Shown: positions 46,056 to 57,200 of the stretch, in pieces
How the letters are laid out: every line of letters starts with the position of its first letter
Position numbering within the stretch: the stretch's first letter is position 1
Origin: Pollenia angustigena
Taxonomy: Eukaryota; Arthropoda; Insecta; Diptera; Polleniidae
NCBI GenBank assembly: GCA_930367215.1
Contig: OV884059.1
Coordinates: 230,081,803-230,145,802 of the forward strand
Reading direction: 5' to 3'
DNA length: 64,000 nt
Notes under the pieces: model-generated
What the model was told of the DNA's origin: nothing
What the model saw: the letters and a program-made list of their open reading frames with translations, nothing else
Databases searched by the model: none
Position numbers and translations under genes: made by a program

Positions 46056-47469
46056 CACTCAATTTACATGATGAATTTTATGACGTCCAATTTTGGACGT
46101 AATTTTTTTGGTTGGTAGCAAGCGGTGTAGAGAAGAAAAAGGGGTAGAAAAACAGACATTTTTTTTTTTTTTTTTTTTTTTTTATTGAAAATTATACTAA
46201 TTATTACATTTATTCAACAGCATGGTTGGGTGGGTATAGACAATGAAAGAGGAGTTAACACCTTTCCTTTTCTACTAGGTTTTCTCCCTTCTTTACTTTC
46301 TATCCACTATATTATTATTTCGTATTTATTATTTTATTTGTCGATTCCCTAGCTACCTAATTTTTAGTTTGTGTGGCAATCAATAAGCTGTTTCGATAGG
46401 GGTAAGAACCACCCCATTTTCCACAAGCACGGCCGGTTATAAAGGTAGCACAACCCCTTGAAAAATACGCCCTCGCGGTTTGGTTCGTTACATAAAATTA
46501 AATAATCAACTTCTTATTTTGATTATTAATTATTTGACTTACTATATTATAGATATGTCAGCATGGAGGGCGGGTTTAGATAAGTGTATCCATCTTCCAA
46601 CTAGAGATACACAACAAACATCGACCCAATAATCAACTTCTTATTTTTATTTATCGCGATTCCTGTTGTTTCGACTTAACTACCTAAAATTTAAATCTTT
46701 TGTAATAGATTCGTAACTTCGTTAACTACTTTCGAATGGGAACAAAATCACACCCACCCCAACGACGAGCATAGCCGAATTAATAGGTAGTTCCGTTCCC
46801 AATAGACTGAATCTAATTAGAATCGTTACAGAGATTTAATTTAATTTTATGTAACGAACCAAACCGCGAGGGCGTATTTTTCAAGGGGTTGTGCTACCTT
46901 TATAACCGGCCGTGCTTGTGGAAAATGGGGTGGTTCTTACCCCTATCGAAACAGCTTATTGATTGCCACACAAACTAAAAATTAGGTAGCTAGGGAATCG
47001 ACAAATAAAATAATAAATACGAAATAATAATATAGTGGATAGAAAGTAAAGAAGGGAGAAAACCTAGTAGAAAAGGAAAGGTGTTAACTCCTCTTTCATT
47101 GTCTATACCCACCCAACCATGCTATCTTTCTTTTAATCTTCCTAGATAGCCCAACTTATCTTACATACCAATTTACCTTAACCTTTCGTGAATTAAAAAA
47201 AAAAACAAAATCTAATACATTTTAACAACAAACTGTCTTATATTTTGTTTTAGGTCCATTTCAAACCTATTAATAATCTTATGTTTAAAGTATTATCAAA
47301 TTTCAAAATTATACTAAAAAAACAATGTTGAATTAACAATTTTAAATTAGATCACCGTCCGAAAGCTTAAAATTAATTAAAAAAAAAAAAAATTCTCTAC
47401 ACCGCTTGCTTCCAAAAAAAAATGACGTCTAAAATTGGACGTCATACAATTCATCATGTAAATTGAGTG
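46056..47469. mobile_element. Inverted-repeat element with TTA target duplication
   Basis: CACTCAATTTACATGATGAA at 46056 with its continuation (TGACGTCCAATTTTGGACGT, GCAAGCGGTGTAGAGAA) to about 46132 is inverted at about 47393-47469. TTA stands on both sides (46053-46055 and 47470-47472), and joining the flanks gives AATTCTTAGTCGATCGG, an uninterrupted sequence of the host repeat. The 3-bp TTA suits a PIF/Harbinger-type nonautonomous element; TA of Tc1/mariner type is an alternative reading. Confidence 0.85.
46219..47123. repeat. Foldback with 285-bp perfect-looking arms
   Basis: Arms 46219-46503 and 46839-47123 are inverted copies in which I found no mismatch. The 335-bp spacer is not random: it contains a diverged direct copy of the arm (AGCATGGAGGGCGGGTTTAG against AGCATGGTTGGGTGGGTATA, and a later CGATTCC...ACTACCTA). 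A run of more than 20 thymines precedes it at about 46161-46183. Transcribed, it would form a long dsRNA hairpin. Confidence 0.9.
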
Positions 47470-47529
47470 TTAGTCGATCGGTATACTTTAAGGTGGGTCT
47501 AGGACCAATATTTTAAGGTTTATATTAAG

Positions 47530-49650
47530 AATTTATGGCACTTATATTGTCGCCTTTAACAACAATTGATTTTGGACACGGTTTTTCAAAAACGTAGCTT
47601 CCTTGGAGGTAGATGATAGTGACATATACTCGGCCTCTGTACTGCTGAGCGTTACTGTCGATTGCTTCAAACAAAAAAGCATATCCAGTATAAAACTTAT
47701 GATCAGTGGTATCTCCACCCAGCTTTCAGCTGTTTATCTTGTGTTGCAGGTAAATATCTCAATATTCCTCATGTGGCTCATTATTCCTTTGTGATAGTTA
47801 ACTTTCCGAGCGCAATATATCAGGCCGGGTATTAAGGGCAATATACATAAGTGACCCAATTAATGACTGATATAGGTTGAGTCATATAGATTTCATCATC
47901 AAGCTCACTGTTTAAATACGCAAACAAACGAAACATCCATCTGATGGAGAAAAAGTTCATATTCGGCCGCAACATTCTGATAGTATCATAGCGCACCACA
48001 GGCGAGAAGGTATCAGTATAATTCACGCCATACCTCTGTGAGCAGCCTTTTGCAACAAGCCTAGCCATAAAGCGTTCGACTTCACCTTTTTTATTTCTCT
48101 TTACTGCAAAAACCCAGCTATTATGAACGTCCTTTTGTCCCGCAGGAAGATCGGTTAACTCCCAAGAATCATTATCAATCAACCACTCATTACTATAAAC
48201 GCCATTTAGTGCATCCTCAAAAGTTTCAGGAATTTCTACACTATCATCAAAACACATTAGACCCAACCAATTATATTGCTTCTTAGGCCTACCTGGCCCA
48301 CCAGATCGTGAAATTCGTGGTCTACCTGGACCTCTTAAAGGCTTCTCATCATCCACGTGTTCTTCCTCAGTTGAATTAAACCCTTCGAAATCACTATCAG
48401 TATCAGACTTAATCGAAATTAATACCAGCATTAATTACATCCGCAAGAAGGGGAGAATCCGCAAAGACAACCTTGTCCTCCACATTTTCATTTTCTGGCA
48501 CGTCCGGTAGAATTTTAAATTCCTTCCTGTCAACTTGTTTTCCGGATTCTTGGATTAAGTAAACGTCACGCCCCACGATGAGCTGTTGTGTCTCCTGTCG
48601 GTACATATAATCGGTAAGCCTTAGAAGTATCAGAATAGCCCAGCATAACGTATTCTTTTCCCCTAAGTTTAAATTTGCCTTTTTGACGTTTGTCCAATAC
48701 AATAGACGTGGAACCAAAACTCCTTAAATGGCCTACAAATGGTTTACTACCATTAAACATTTCGTATGGTGTTGAACCATATAGAGTTCGAGTTGATGCT
48801 CTATTTCTCAAGTATGTTGCTGTGTTTACCGCCTCTACCTACAAGTGCTAGCCAAGATTTGCTTCGGCCAACGTACACCTTGATATCTCAATTAAAGTAC
48901 GCTTAAATCTTTCCGCAATGCCGTTCTGCTGTGGTGTATACGGCACAGTCAATTGGCGGAATATTCCCTTTTCCCACAAACAACTGTCACAAACTCGGTC
49001 CCATTGTCGCTTTTTTTTTATTTGAATCCTTTTAGTATGGAATTCCCGAAATTTTGAAAAAACTACATCCTTGCTCTTCAAGAAGTAAACGTGGACATAA
49101 CGTGTCCTATCATCAATAAATCTCAGCATATACTTCGCGCCTCCAATTGATGTTTTATTCATGGCACCGCAAACATCCGTATGGATTATTTCCAAAATTT
49201 CAGTAGCCCGACTATCAGAGTTGTTGAATGGCTTTTGAGTAAATTTACTTTTCAGGCAAATAGAACACTGGACATCTGACGGTATTGAATAGCTTATTCC
49301 ACGTACTAGTTGTTTATTAACCAATTCTCTTAGACTGCCAAAATTAAGGTGACCATATCAAGAATTGCTTTTCATCGTTATTATCCATTTCAAATAAAAA
49401 TAGATCACGTACCTTATTTGCACGAATGACGATTCCTCCGTGCTTGTCCTTAATATCAACCACGTTTTTGCCAAACACAACAGAGTTTCCAACGTTCACC
49501 GCCTTCAAAACAGAAATAAAATTGCATTGCAAGCCAGAAACAAACAAAACATTAACTAATGTAATTTCATACTCGGTCGCTGTAAACCGAACTGTACCAA
49601 TGCCTACAGCCTTCATGAAATTATCGCCAGCAGGCATGATTGTCTCATCA
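47530..49650 (-). pseudogene. copia pol (integrase, RT, RNase H), broken
   Basis: Fragments in minus orientation give a protease/linker region (49637-49344), integrase (IHTDVCGAMNKTSIGGAKYM near 49240, YTPQQNGIAERFKRTL near 48920 with the catalytic Glu), a linker with AT-hook-like RGPGRPR and GGPGRPKK motifs (about 48330-48285), RT (DVHNSWVFAVKRNKKGE, VAKGCSQRYGVNYTDTFSPV at about 48130-48010) and RNase H (STEAEYMSLSSTSKEA near 47600). The order integrase before RT defines Ty1/copia. The catalytic YVDD of RT is missing, apparently deleted near 47880. Several frameshifts separate the pieces. Confidence 0.85.
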
Positions 49651-50073
49651 TGTTATTTAAACTCAGCAAACAAATCGCTTTGCAGCACAAATGCGACGAC
49701 GCCCCACTATCAACACACCATACGTTCGCATGTAAATCATTGTCGTTAACCGTTAAAAATAACAAAGTTTTCTTGTCGTTGTGCTGTTCTTTTCTATCTT
49801 GCCTTTTTTTACGCTCTCCGCAATTAACAGCATAGTCCCTTTTTGTCTACAGTTATAACATTTTCCATGTTATTGTTTTTGCTGTTTGCGTTGCTTTAAT
49901 TCTGTTCTGAGAATTTCTGTTTTTGAACCGTTATGTTCACGTTCTATAAATGCCCGTACAGTATCATCTTGACCTTTATCAGCCTTTTTGCGCTCACCTT
50001 CTTCCAATAGCTTAACTCTTAGTGTTGGAAACTCATCTCTCGATTCCAGGGCGACAACAAGAGGTTCAAACGA

Positions 50074-50244
50074 CTTACATAGCGTTTACATTTGCCAGTA
50101 CTGGCAAGACAGTAGCAATTCATTCAAAATTTTTCACTAATACATAAACACTTTTACAGCTATTTTGTTTTTGCATTGTTTTGCCAACTAATATGTATAT
50201 GCTTACTGTCTTGCCAGTACTGGCAAATGTAAACGCTGTGTTAG
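50074..50244. mobile_element. MITE with ~40-bp TIRs (GCCAGTACTGGC)
   Basis: ACATAGCGTTTACATTTGCC and AGTACTGGCAAGACAGTA at the left are inverted at the right (TACTGTCTTGCCAGTACT, GGCAAATGTAAACGCTGTGT). Each TIR contains a smaller palindrome, TTGCCAGTACTGGCAA. It interrupts copia gag. A related fragment lies at 42994-43130. Confidence 0.85.
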
Positions 50245-50690
50245 GCAGACTGACAATGAGCATAATTACGAACAATTACGTTTTCCCATTCTTCTCGAAC
50301 TGCGGCGTTAATAAGTCCAAGAATGAATACGCTGTTTATGCACAGATCATTTGTTGTCAGAATATGTAGGTTGTGGAACACCGTAATACCATATGATGAC
50401 AGAAATTTCTCAGTAAGTGTGCAAAGATTTAGGAATATTATTTTGAAAAGTATTTAAGATAATGCATTATAATTGTTACTGACTATTTTCTAATATTATT
50501 GATGATGAACTTTAAGAAGTGCAGTTAAGGTAAAGGTAAAAAAAAAATTAAAAATTAAGTTTAATGTAATATAAGACCTAAGTAATCTATTTTAAGGTGT
50601 AATTTTCTTACTCGAAATTTTTAAACATGTAATCGCTTTTGGCCTATGTTGGCTTTTTGATTATTAATGAATAAATAAATAAATAATTCT
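50245..50690 (+). mobile_element. LINE 3' end, inserted in copia gag
   Basis: Ends in GGCCTATGTTGGCTTTTTGA and AATGAATAAATAAATAAATA at about 50641-50685, the same kind of 3' tail as the minus-strand LINE at 5718 and the tail at 61100. The body is too short and decayed for protein motifs. Confidence 0.6.
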
Positions 50691-51171
50691 TCCTAAAGAA
50701 CAACTCCTGTTTCCGCCAACTTTTCAACAATTAAAGAAAAATTGCATACATAACGCTGTATGCACTCACCATCGGATATAAGCATATTCAATATTTGTTT
50801 AAATAGCGTGACTTTATGGACTGGTCCCCTTGAACGATGAATTCCCTCAAGAGAATTCCAAGTAACGTTTGATGTACTACAATTTCTTATATGACCAATC
50901 AGCATCGGCGTAAGAGTCAAAATAATCGTTGCTTTCACTTTTTCATCCTTGGCTTCCCATGTTGCAAGCTCTTGTGCAGCTTCTGGTTTGGTGCTAGTTT
51001 TTACCAACGACCACAACTCTTGGTGAATCAGTATACTTTTCACTTGTATATTTCACGAGTCATATTTTGACTCATCCAATTTCTCAATGTTGAACATTGA
51101 CGCACTTATTTTAATTAATTCTCAAAGAATACCTTTTTATTATGAACAAACTTATTCTTTTTCAATGCCTT

Positions 51172-51182
51172 GGCCCATAACC
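51172..51182 (-). promoter_or_regulatory. Copia primer-binding site
   Basis: GGTTATGGGCC on the minus strand, next to the 5' LTR. It matches the primer site known from copia, which uses a fragment of initiator methionine tRNA to prime minus-strand DNA. Confidence 0.7.
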
Positions 51183-51189
51183 TAAACTA

Positions 51190-51347
51190 TGCTTCGTCGC
51201 ATAGTTTAAGAATGTTCAAACAACTTTAATTAACAACTAAAATGAAGTTCAAGAACAATAAAATGTATGAGAGTATACATACATAGAATAGAAATAAGTG
51301 TTAATGTATAAGTATATGAAAGTCTTCAAAGAGTTACGATTCCAACA
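51190..51347 (-). repeat. 5' LTR of copia element
   Basis: On the minus strand TGTTGGAATC...GACGAAGCA. Its last part (TTTGAACATTCTTAAA, TGCGACGAAGCA) recurs at 45362-45410 as the remaining 3' LTR end. Confidence 0.75.
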
Positions 51348-51359
51348 GAAAATAGCAAA

Positions 51360-51748
51360 TTCCCTATACAATCTGCCCTGACCTAGTCAGCTCTTCTGGA
51401 TGGCAATATTGCCTCTGGCAAGCGCCCAAAATCAACCCTAGTGCCCACATAATCCGTGGAGCTAATTTCACCCAAGATCCTCGCGTGACCCTCCGTGAAA
51501 TTTCCTATCAGTCCTAGCTTCCTTAGTCTAGGAATGCTCCTCGCTGCCATTCCTACCACATACTGCTCTATAGGCAGAAGATGTAGAATAACATATAGGG
51601 CCGCCTGAGATGTACTTCTCATGGCCCCTGTCATGCCAATCGAAGCACCTCTAAACTTTACACAGAAGGTCCCTTCGACTAGCCAGTCTCAATTCCTTTA
51701 CTAAACACAACATCCATACGTCAGAATGGTTCTAACCACCGAAGTACA
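51360..51748 (-). pseudogene. LINE reverse transcriptase C-terminal fragment
   Basis: The minus strand encodes the segment between RT and RNase H of an I/R1-like LINE: TYGCCVW near 51700, then MTGAMRSTSQAALYVILHLL, MAARSIPRLRKLG and GHARILGE. The copia LTR begins just beyond its end, and an RNase H fragment of the same kind lies on the far side of copia (44990-45361). Its upstream end is cut by the element at 51749-52587. Confidence 0.8.
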
Positions 51749-52587
51749 GGAGGCTTATTCTGAATTGCGATGCGAAAATTCATAAATGCGAACAGTTGCT
51801 ATTCTGTATTGCGATAATCGCAAAGTTTTTTTTTTAATCGCATTTCAAATGCGAAAAGGTGACAAGTCGGTATTCTACATTGCGAAAACAAATGTCAAAT
51901 TCGCAAAATTTATTCGACAACAAAATAGCATTCGCAAAGTACAAACATGTTAGTGAGAGATAATATTTTATTTATTTATTCATTCATATATTTATTATTT
52001 AATTCAGGGAAGCAAGCAATAAGACCACCAAACCGCGTCAATTTGATATAATGATGGAACTTGTGAATAAGCACAGCCAATTGGCAAGAGGCTATTTGAA
52101 AACACTAAATGCACGTCAGTCGGCAAATACTTTATGGCAAACGTTAACTGAAGAACTAAATATCAATGGACCACCTATTAGAGAAGCTGCAGGATGAAAA
52201 AAGTATGAAATATATAAACCAGTTCAAAAATATTTGACTTCAACTTTAATTTTAATAGGTTTGGGCCGATTTTAAAGTACACACAAAACATTTTCATTTT
52301 CTTCTTAGTCGAACCACAGTGCCACAAAAACCATTTTTATTATTTTTTTTTATTACAGAATGTCTAAAATAACTTTTTAAACAATTTTCACAGCCAAACA
52401 CAAACAAATTAATTTATTTTTAATTTGACTTTTATTGACACTGACGTATATTTGAGCAGCGTTGCCACAATTTGAAATAAATTGCGAAAGCGATTGCGAA
52501 AGTCTAACAGAATACCAATTTTCTTTCGCATCGCATTTCATTTGCGCATCGCATTGATTTTCGCATCGCAATTCAGAATAAGCCTCC
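51749..52587 (+). mobile_element. Harbinger-like nonautonomous element with Myb/SANT relic
   Basis: GGAGGCTTATTCTGAATTGC and GATGCGAAAAT at 51749 are inverted at the right end (ATTTTCGCATCGCAATTCAG, AATAAGCCTCC, ending 52587). Subterminal GCGAT/ATCGC repeats are dense at both ends. Inside is a relic of a Myb/SANT-like gene. Harbinger/PIF elements characteristically carry such a second gene; the transposase itself is absent. Confidence 0.75.
52008..52290 (+). pseudogene. Myb/SANT-like (zeste-type) DNA-binding domain relic
   Basis: From 52008, just after a plausible acceptor (TTTAATTCAG), the plus strand reads RQFDIMMELVNKHSQLARGY and SANTLWQTLTEELNINGPPI, like the zeste-type Myb/SANT-like domain of fly DNA-binding proteins and of Harbinger accessory proteins. 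A stop stands where the domain normally has a Trp. The expected continuation VWADFK reappears at about 52259 after a 56-nt GT...AG-bounded stretch that looks like an intron, although its phase does not fit exactly. The gene is broken. Confidence 0.6.
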
Positions 52588-53023
52588 AGCCTTCCCACCA
52601 CTGACGGCCAGAGTCCCCAGCTCCTACATATCGATGATCTGCAAGCATAGTAGGCATTGAGACACAGCAATGCGCGCCAATTTATATAGGAACAACAAAA
52701 CGTACACTGGAGACAAGAATGGGAGAACACAAGATGGACATAATGAAAAGAGACAACAACACTAGCATAATACATCTTGCATTCTGGTCACAGAATTAAG
52801 TTCGATGATGTTTAAATTCTAGATATAGAAAACAAAGAAAGGAAGAGATACACAATTGAAAGGCTTATGGTGTTTTTTTATTTGTGTAATATATTTATCA
52901 GGTTACACGCACCCTTACAAAGTGATACATTGTTCTAAATTACAATGAAACATAATAATAACAACGTTTAACACTCAAAAGTATTTAGCGTGTTAAATAT
53001 TGAATGCAAAGTTTGTACTAACA
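52588..53023. other. Mixed repeat debris
   Basis: The part up to about 52760 has higher GC and codon-like texture and may continue the minus-strand LINE upstream of the Harbinger-like insertion, but no RT motif can be named. The rest is AT-rich and featureless. Confidence 0.4.
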
Positions 53024-53286
53024 AAGCCTAGATTACACTATCTCACAAGTCTTACGTATTCCATAATACTCTGTGAGATAGAAATCTTATAAGTTTTGAT
53101 GCGACTGTCAAAAAATCTAATGTAACATGACAGTTTGCGTTCACACCATCACACAAATGAAAAGTATAATAGTTTAGAAATTTTTCAAAAAACAATGAAC
53201 TTTGTGTGATGGTGTGAACGCAAACTATCTATCTCACAAAGTATTATGGAATACGTAAGACTTGTGAGATAGTGTAATCTAGGCTT
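53024..53286. mobile_element. MITE, nested hairpin arms ~58 bp
   Basis: AAGCCTAGATTACACTATCT (53024) and the following CACAAGTCTTACGTATTCCA are inverted at the right end (GGAATACGTAAGACTTGTGA, GATAGTGTAATCTAGGCTT). A second inner pair (AGTTTGCGTTCACACCATCA and its inverse) makes almost the entire element self-complementary. Confidence 0.9.
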
Positions 53287-53613
53287 AAGCGATATTCACC
53301 AAGGTTGTAGCGATTTTCAACATCAAATTTTCTTTGAATTCCAATAAGCGCTACCACTGATTTTCAATAATTAAAATCAGCTGTTGTTAAGAATTATGCG
53401 CCAAAAAAAATAATTATTAAATAAAAGTAAAACAAACGAAAAACAAAAAGTTTTTTATCCATACCAATATAACCATAAATCACAATACAACACAGATTGT
53501 ACGGGAAATCAAGAAAAAAGTGAATAAAAATTACTTGCTTGCATAAAAATGTACTTAACGCAGATGCAAAAAAGGGTATTATCTCACACTCAATTATAAC
53601 TGGGGGTAAGAAA

Positions 53614-53756
53614 GTCTGGGTTCACACTATGAAAGTTTTCTTTCAGAAAGTCTGAGTTTATGGGTGAGAGAGGAGTGAATTAAAGCATGTTCTCTTCCCC
53701 TCTCACCAATAAACTCAGACTTTCTGAAAGAAAACTTTCATTGTGTGATCCCAGAC
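53614..53756. mobile_element. 143-bp hairpin element
   Basis: GTCTGGGTTCACACTATGAA and AGTTTTCTTTCAGAAAGTCT, then GAGTTTATGGGTGAGAG, are inverted on the right down to CCCAGAC at 53756. The loop is about 20 nt, so it would fold as a long stem. Confidence 0.85.
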
Positions 53757-53855
53757 AAATGGAACAAATTTGACATTTATTTTTGCATTAGAAAGGAAAA
53801 TGACAACTTCTCACACTTTTGCATATTTGGTTGCATACATGGAACATTATTGTCG

Positions 53856-54032
53856 GAAAAGAAGACACCTTTAGAATACAACAATAAATCATATATTTTT
53901 TTGACAAAAATTCTTTAAAATTTATATAATTTATTATAAACCGACTATACTATTAATTAACTACAAATTGACTAAAACATAAGTAATAAGTAGTTAATTT
54001 AAAAGTCATGCAGAGATAACCAATTGACTACA
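53856..54032 (+). repeat. Direct repeat, copy 1 (second copy at window end)
   Basis: These 177 bases recur without visible difference at 63824-64000, 9968 bp away, where the window ends. An older inverted relative is at 8026-8520, so this is a dispersed family, but the perfect match here is recent. Confidence 0.95.
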
Positions 54033-54267
54033 CCCTATGTCATGCCTATGTTAAAATAGTGAGTCGTCGATAAGGAAAAAATTCACTTAATCAACTAGAT
54101 GTGGTTATAAAAAAACCAGTTTGAAGTTACTTAAAAATGTGTTTGACTTCCTACAGGGAAGCTATTCGATTCAAAACTAAAACATGCTTGCAATATGACT
54201 TTGATATTACACGACTCGAATGAAAGTTAAAAAAATTAGTTAGAATGTAAACATACATATTTATAAA

Positions 54268-57200
54268 ATTTTTCAATATTTTTTAATTAGGCTTAAGTTC
54301 ATCAAATTTAATTTTCATTAAATTATTTTTATGAAGAAAGGAATTTTACAACATGAAAATTAATTAAAATTGTTATTGATAATCTTTCATTCTTGACGTG
54401 ACTAGGGGTTGAACCGGCAGGTTACTATGACATGTTTCGATCGGAACCACTCGATCTCCTCAGATAGTTTTGCCGTCTTACACTCGCAGCTATCGAAGGC
54501 TGCTGACGTCAGTAGTCAAATATCAATCCTTAAACCAAATTTGTATTTTTAACACTTTCTTTTGGTAGATCGAAATTTGCTTTTTTTACTGAATGATTAT
54601 CCATTTTAATTGACTTTACATGTTTTTTCCTTACTTCTGTTTTTTCGTACTTTGTCAAGAATTTTTCTTGAAGTCCAAGTACATTTTTTGTTTGTTTTTT
54701 TCATTCTATCTTTCTCTTTTCTGTTGACCTTTTTCAGCACAACTTGAAGGACAAATGTAAACATAGAGCTCGTGCCTTAGCTTTAACAATAATTAGTATT
54801 GTGGTTATTTTGTTGAACTATTTATGGTTTTTAATCCAAATTTTTCAATATTTTTTAATTAGGCTTAAGTTCATCAAATTTAATTTTCATTAAATTATTT
54901 TTATGAAGAAAGGAATTTTACAACATGAAAATTAATTAAAATTGTTATTGATAATCTTTCATTCTTGACGTGACTAGGGGTTGAACCGGCAGGTTACTAT
55001 GACATGTTTCGATCGGAACCACTCGATCTCCTCAGATAGTTTTGCCGTCTTACACTCGCAGCTATCGAAGGCTGCTGACGTCAGTAGTCAAATATCAATC
55101 CTTAAACCAAATTTGTATTTTTAACACTTTCTTTTGGTAGATCGAAATTTGCTTTTTTTACTGAATGATTATCCATTTTAATTGACTTTACATGTTTTTT
55201 CCTTACTTCTGTTTTTTCGTACTTTGTCAAGAATTTTTCTTGAAGTCCAAGTACATTTTTTGTTTGTTTTTTTCATTCTATCTTTCTCTTTTCTGTTGAC
55301 CTTTTTCAGCACAACTTGAAGGACAAATGTAAACATAGAGCTCGTGCCTTAGCTTTAACAATAATTAGTATTGTGGTTATTTTGTTGAACTATTTATGGT
55401 TTTTAATCCAAATTTTTCAATATTTTTTAATTAGGCTTAAGTTCATCAAATTTAATTTTCATTAAATTATTTTTATGAAGAAAGGAATTTTACAACATGA
55501 AAATTAATTAAAATTGTTATTGATAATCTTTCATTCTTGACGTGACTAGGGGTTGAACCGGCAGGTTACTATGACATGTTTCGATCGGAACCACTCGATC
55601 TCCTCAGATAGTTTTGCCGTCTTACACTCGCAGCTATCGAAGGCTGCTGACGTCAGTAGTCAAATATCAATCCTTAAACCAAATTTGTATTTTTAACACT
55701 TTCTTTTGGTAGATCGAAATTTGCTTTTTTTACTGAATGATTATCCATTTTAATTGACTTTACATGTTTTTTCCTTACTTCTGTTTTTTCGTACTTTGTC
55801 AAGAATTTTTCTTGAAGTCCAAGTACATTTTTTGTTTGTTTTTTTCATTCTATCTTTCTCTTTTCTGTTGACCTTTTTCAGCACAACTTGAAGGACAAAT
55901 GTAAACATAGAGCTCGTGCCTTAGCTTTAACAATAATTAGTATTGTGGTTATTTTGTTGAACTATTTATGGTTTTTAATCCAAATTTTTCAATATTTTTT
56001 AATTAGGCTTAAGTTCATCAAATTTAATTTTCATTAAATTATTTTTATGAAGAAAGGAATTTTACAACATGAAAATTAATTAAAATTGTTATTGATAATC
56101 TTTCATTCTTGACGTGACTAGGGGTTGAACCGGCAGGTTACTATGACATGTTTCGATCGGAACCACTCGATCTCCTCAGATAGTTTTGCCGTCTTACACT
56201 CGCAGCTATCGAAGGCTGCTGACGTCAGTAGTCAAATATCAATCCTTAAACCAAATTTGTATTTTTAACACTTTCTTTTGGTAGATCGAAATTTGCTTTT
56301 TTTACTGAATGATTATCCATTTTAATTGACTTTACATGTTTTTTCCTTACTTCTGTTTTTTCGTACTTTGTCAAGAATTTTTCTTGAAGTCCAAGTACAT
56401 TTTTTGTTTGTTTTTTTCATTCTATCTTTCTCTTTTCTGTTGACCTTTTTCAGCACAACTTGAAGGACAAATGTAAACATAGAGCTCGTGCCTTAGCTTT
56501 AACAATAATTAGTATTGTGGTTATTTTGTTGAACTATTTATGGTTTTTAATCCAAATTTTTCAATATTTTTTAATTAGGCTTAAGTTCATCAAATTTAAT
56601 TTTCATTAAATTATTTTTATGAAGAAAGGAATTTTACAACATGAAAATTAATTAAAATTGTTATTGATAATCTTTCATTCTTGACGTGACTAGGGGTTGA
56701 ACCGGCAGGTTACTATGACATGTTTCGATCGGAACCACTCGATCTCCTCAGATAGTTTTGCCGTCTTACACTCGCAGCTATCGAAGGCTGCTGACGTCAG
56801 TAGTCAAATATCAATCCTTAAACCAAATTTGTATTTTTAACACTTTCTTTTGGTAGATCGAAATTTGCTTTTTTTACTGAATGATTATCCATTTTAATTG
56901 ACTTTACATGTTTTTTCCTTACTTCTGTTTTTTCGTACTTTGTCAAGAATTTTTCTTGAAGTCCAAGTACATTTTTTGTTTGTTTTTTTCATTCTATCTT
57001 TCTCTTTTCTGTTGACCTTTTTCAGCACAACTTGAAGGACAAATGTAAACATAGAGCTCGTGCCTTAGCTTTAACAATAATTAGTATTGTGGTTATTTTG
57101 TTGAACTATTTATGGTTTTTAATCCAAATTTTTCAATATTTTTTAATTAGGCTTAAGTTCATCAAATTTAATTTTCATTAAATTATTTTTATGAAGAAAG

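Larger units (their letters stand above)
45447..47512 (+). repeat. Dispersed dipteran repeat (CGAACATATGATACCC type), split
   Basis: It starts AAGTATAGTCGGTCAAGCCC and GAACATATGATACCCTACAC, holds three tandem paragraphs of about 120 bp (TGTGTCCATATAGATATGG...ATTAAAAT, at about 45520, 45640 and 45770), and ends TCGATCGGTATACTTTAAGG at 47477-47496. The sequence is interrupted by the element at 46056-47469. It displaces most of the copia 3' LTR. Confidence 0.7.
49840..51043 (-). pseudogene. copia gag, split by insertions
   Basis: The N-terminal part (51043 to 50693) encodes a capsid-like segment (HQELWSLVKTSTKPEAAQEL, ATIILTLTPMLIGHIRNC, NVTWNSLEGIHRSRG), typical of copia gag. The continuation (LPKSFEPLVVALESRDE, then LLEEGERKKADKG) lies at about 50073-49930, so roughly 620 bp of foreign DNA interrupts it. 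A CX2C start of a zinc knuckle (CYNCRQKG) follows near 49850. Stops and a shift in the knuckle show it is inactive. Confidence 0.8.
45362..51347 (-). mobile_element. Ty1/copia retrotransposon, degenerate, with nested insertions
   Basis: On the minus strand it starts at 51347 with TGTTGGAATC, like the copia LTR start. A 158-bp 5' LTR (51347-51190) is followed by a primer-binding site GGTTATGGGCC (51182-51172) characteristic of copia-type elements primed by initiator tRNA-Met, then gag, integrase, RT and RNase H in copia order. The 3' end keeps only about 50 bp of LTR (45362-45410). Foreign insertions lie at about 50074-50690 (MITE and LINE tail) and 45447-47512. Confidence 0.85.

Noticed and set aside
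52377..52775. 132-codon minus-strand ORF
   Set aside because: It runs across the end of the Harbinger-like element into unrelated repeat sequence, so it cannot be one gene.
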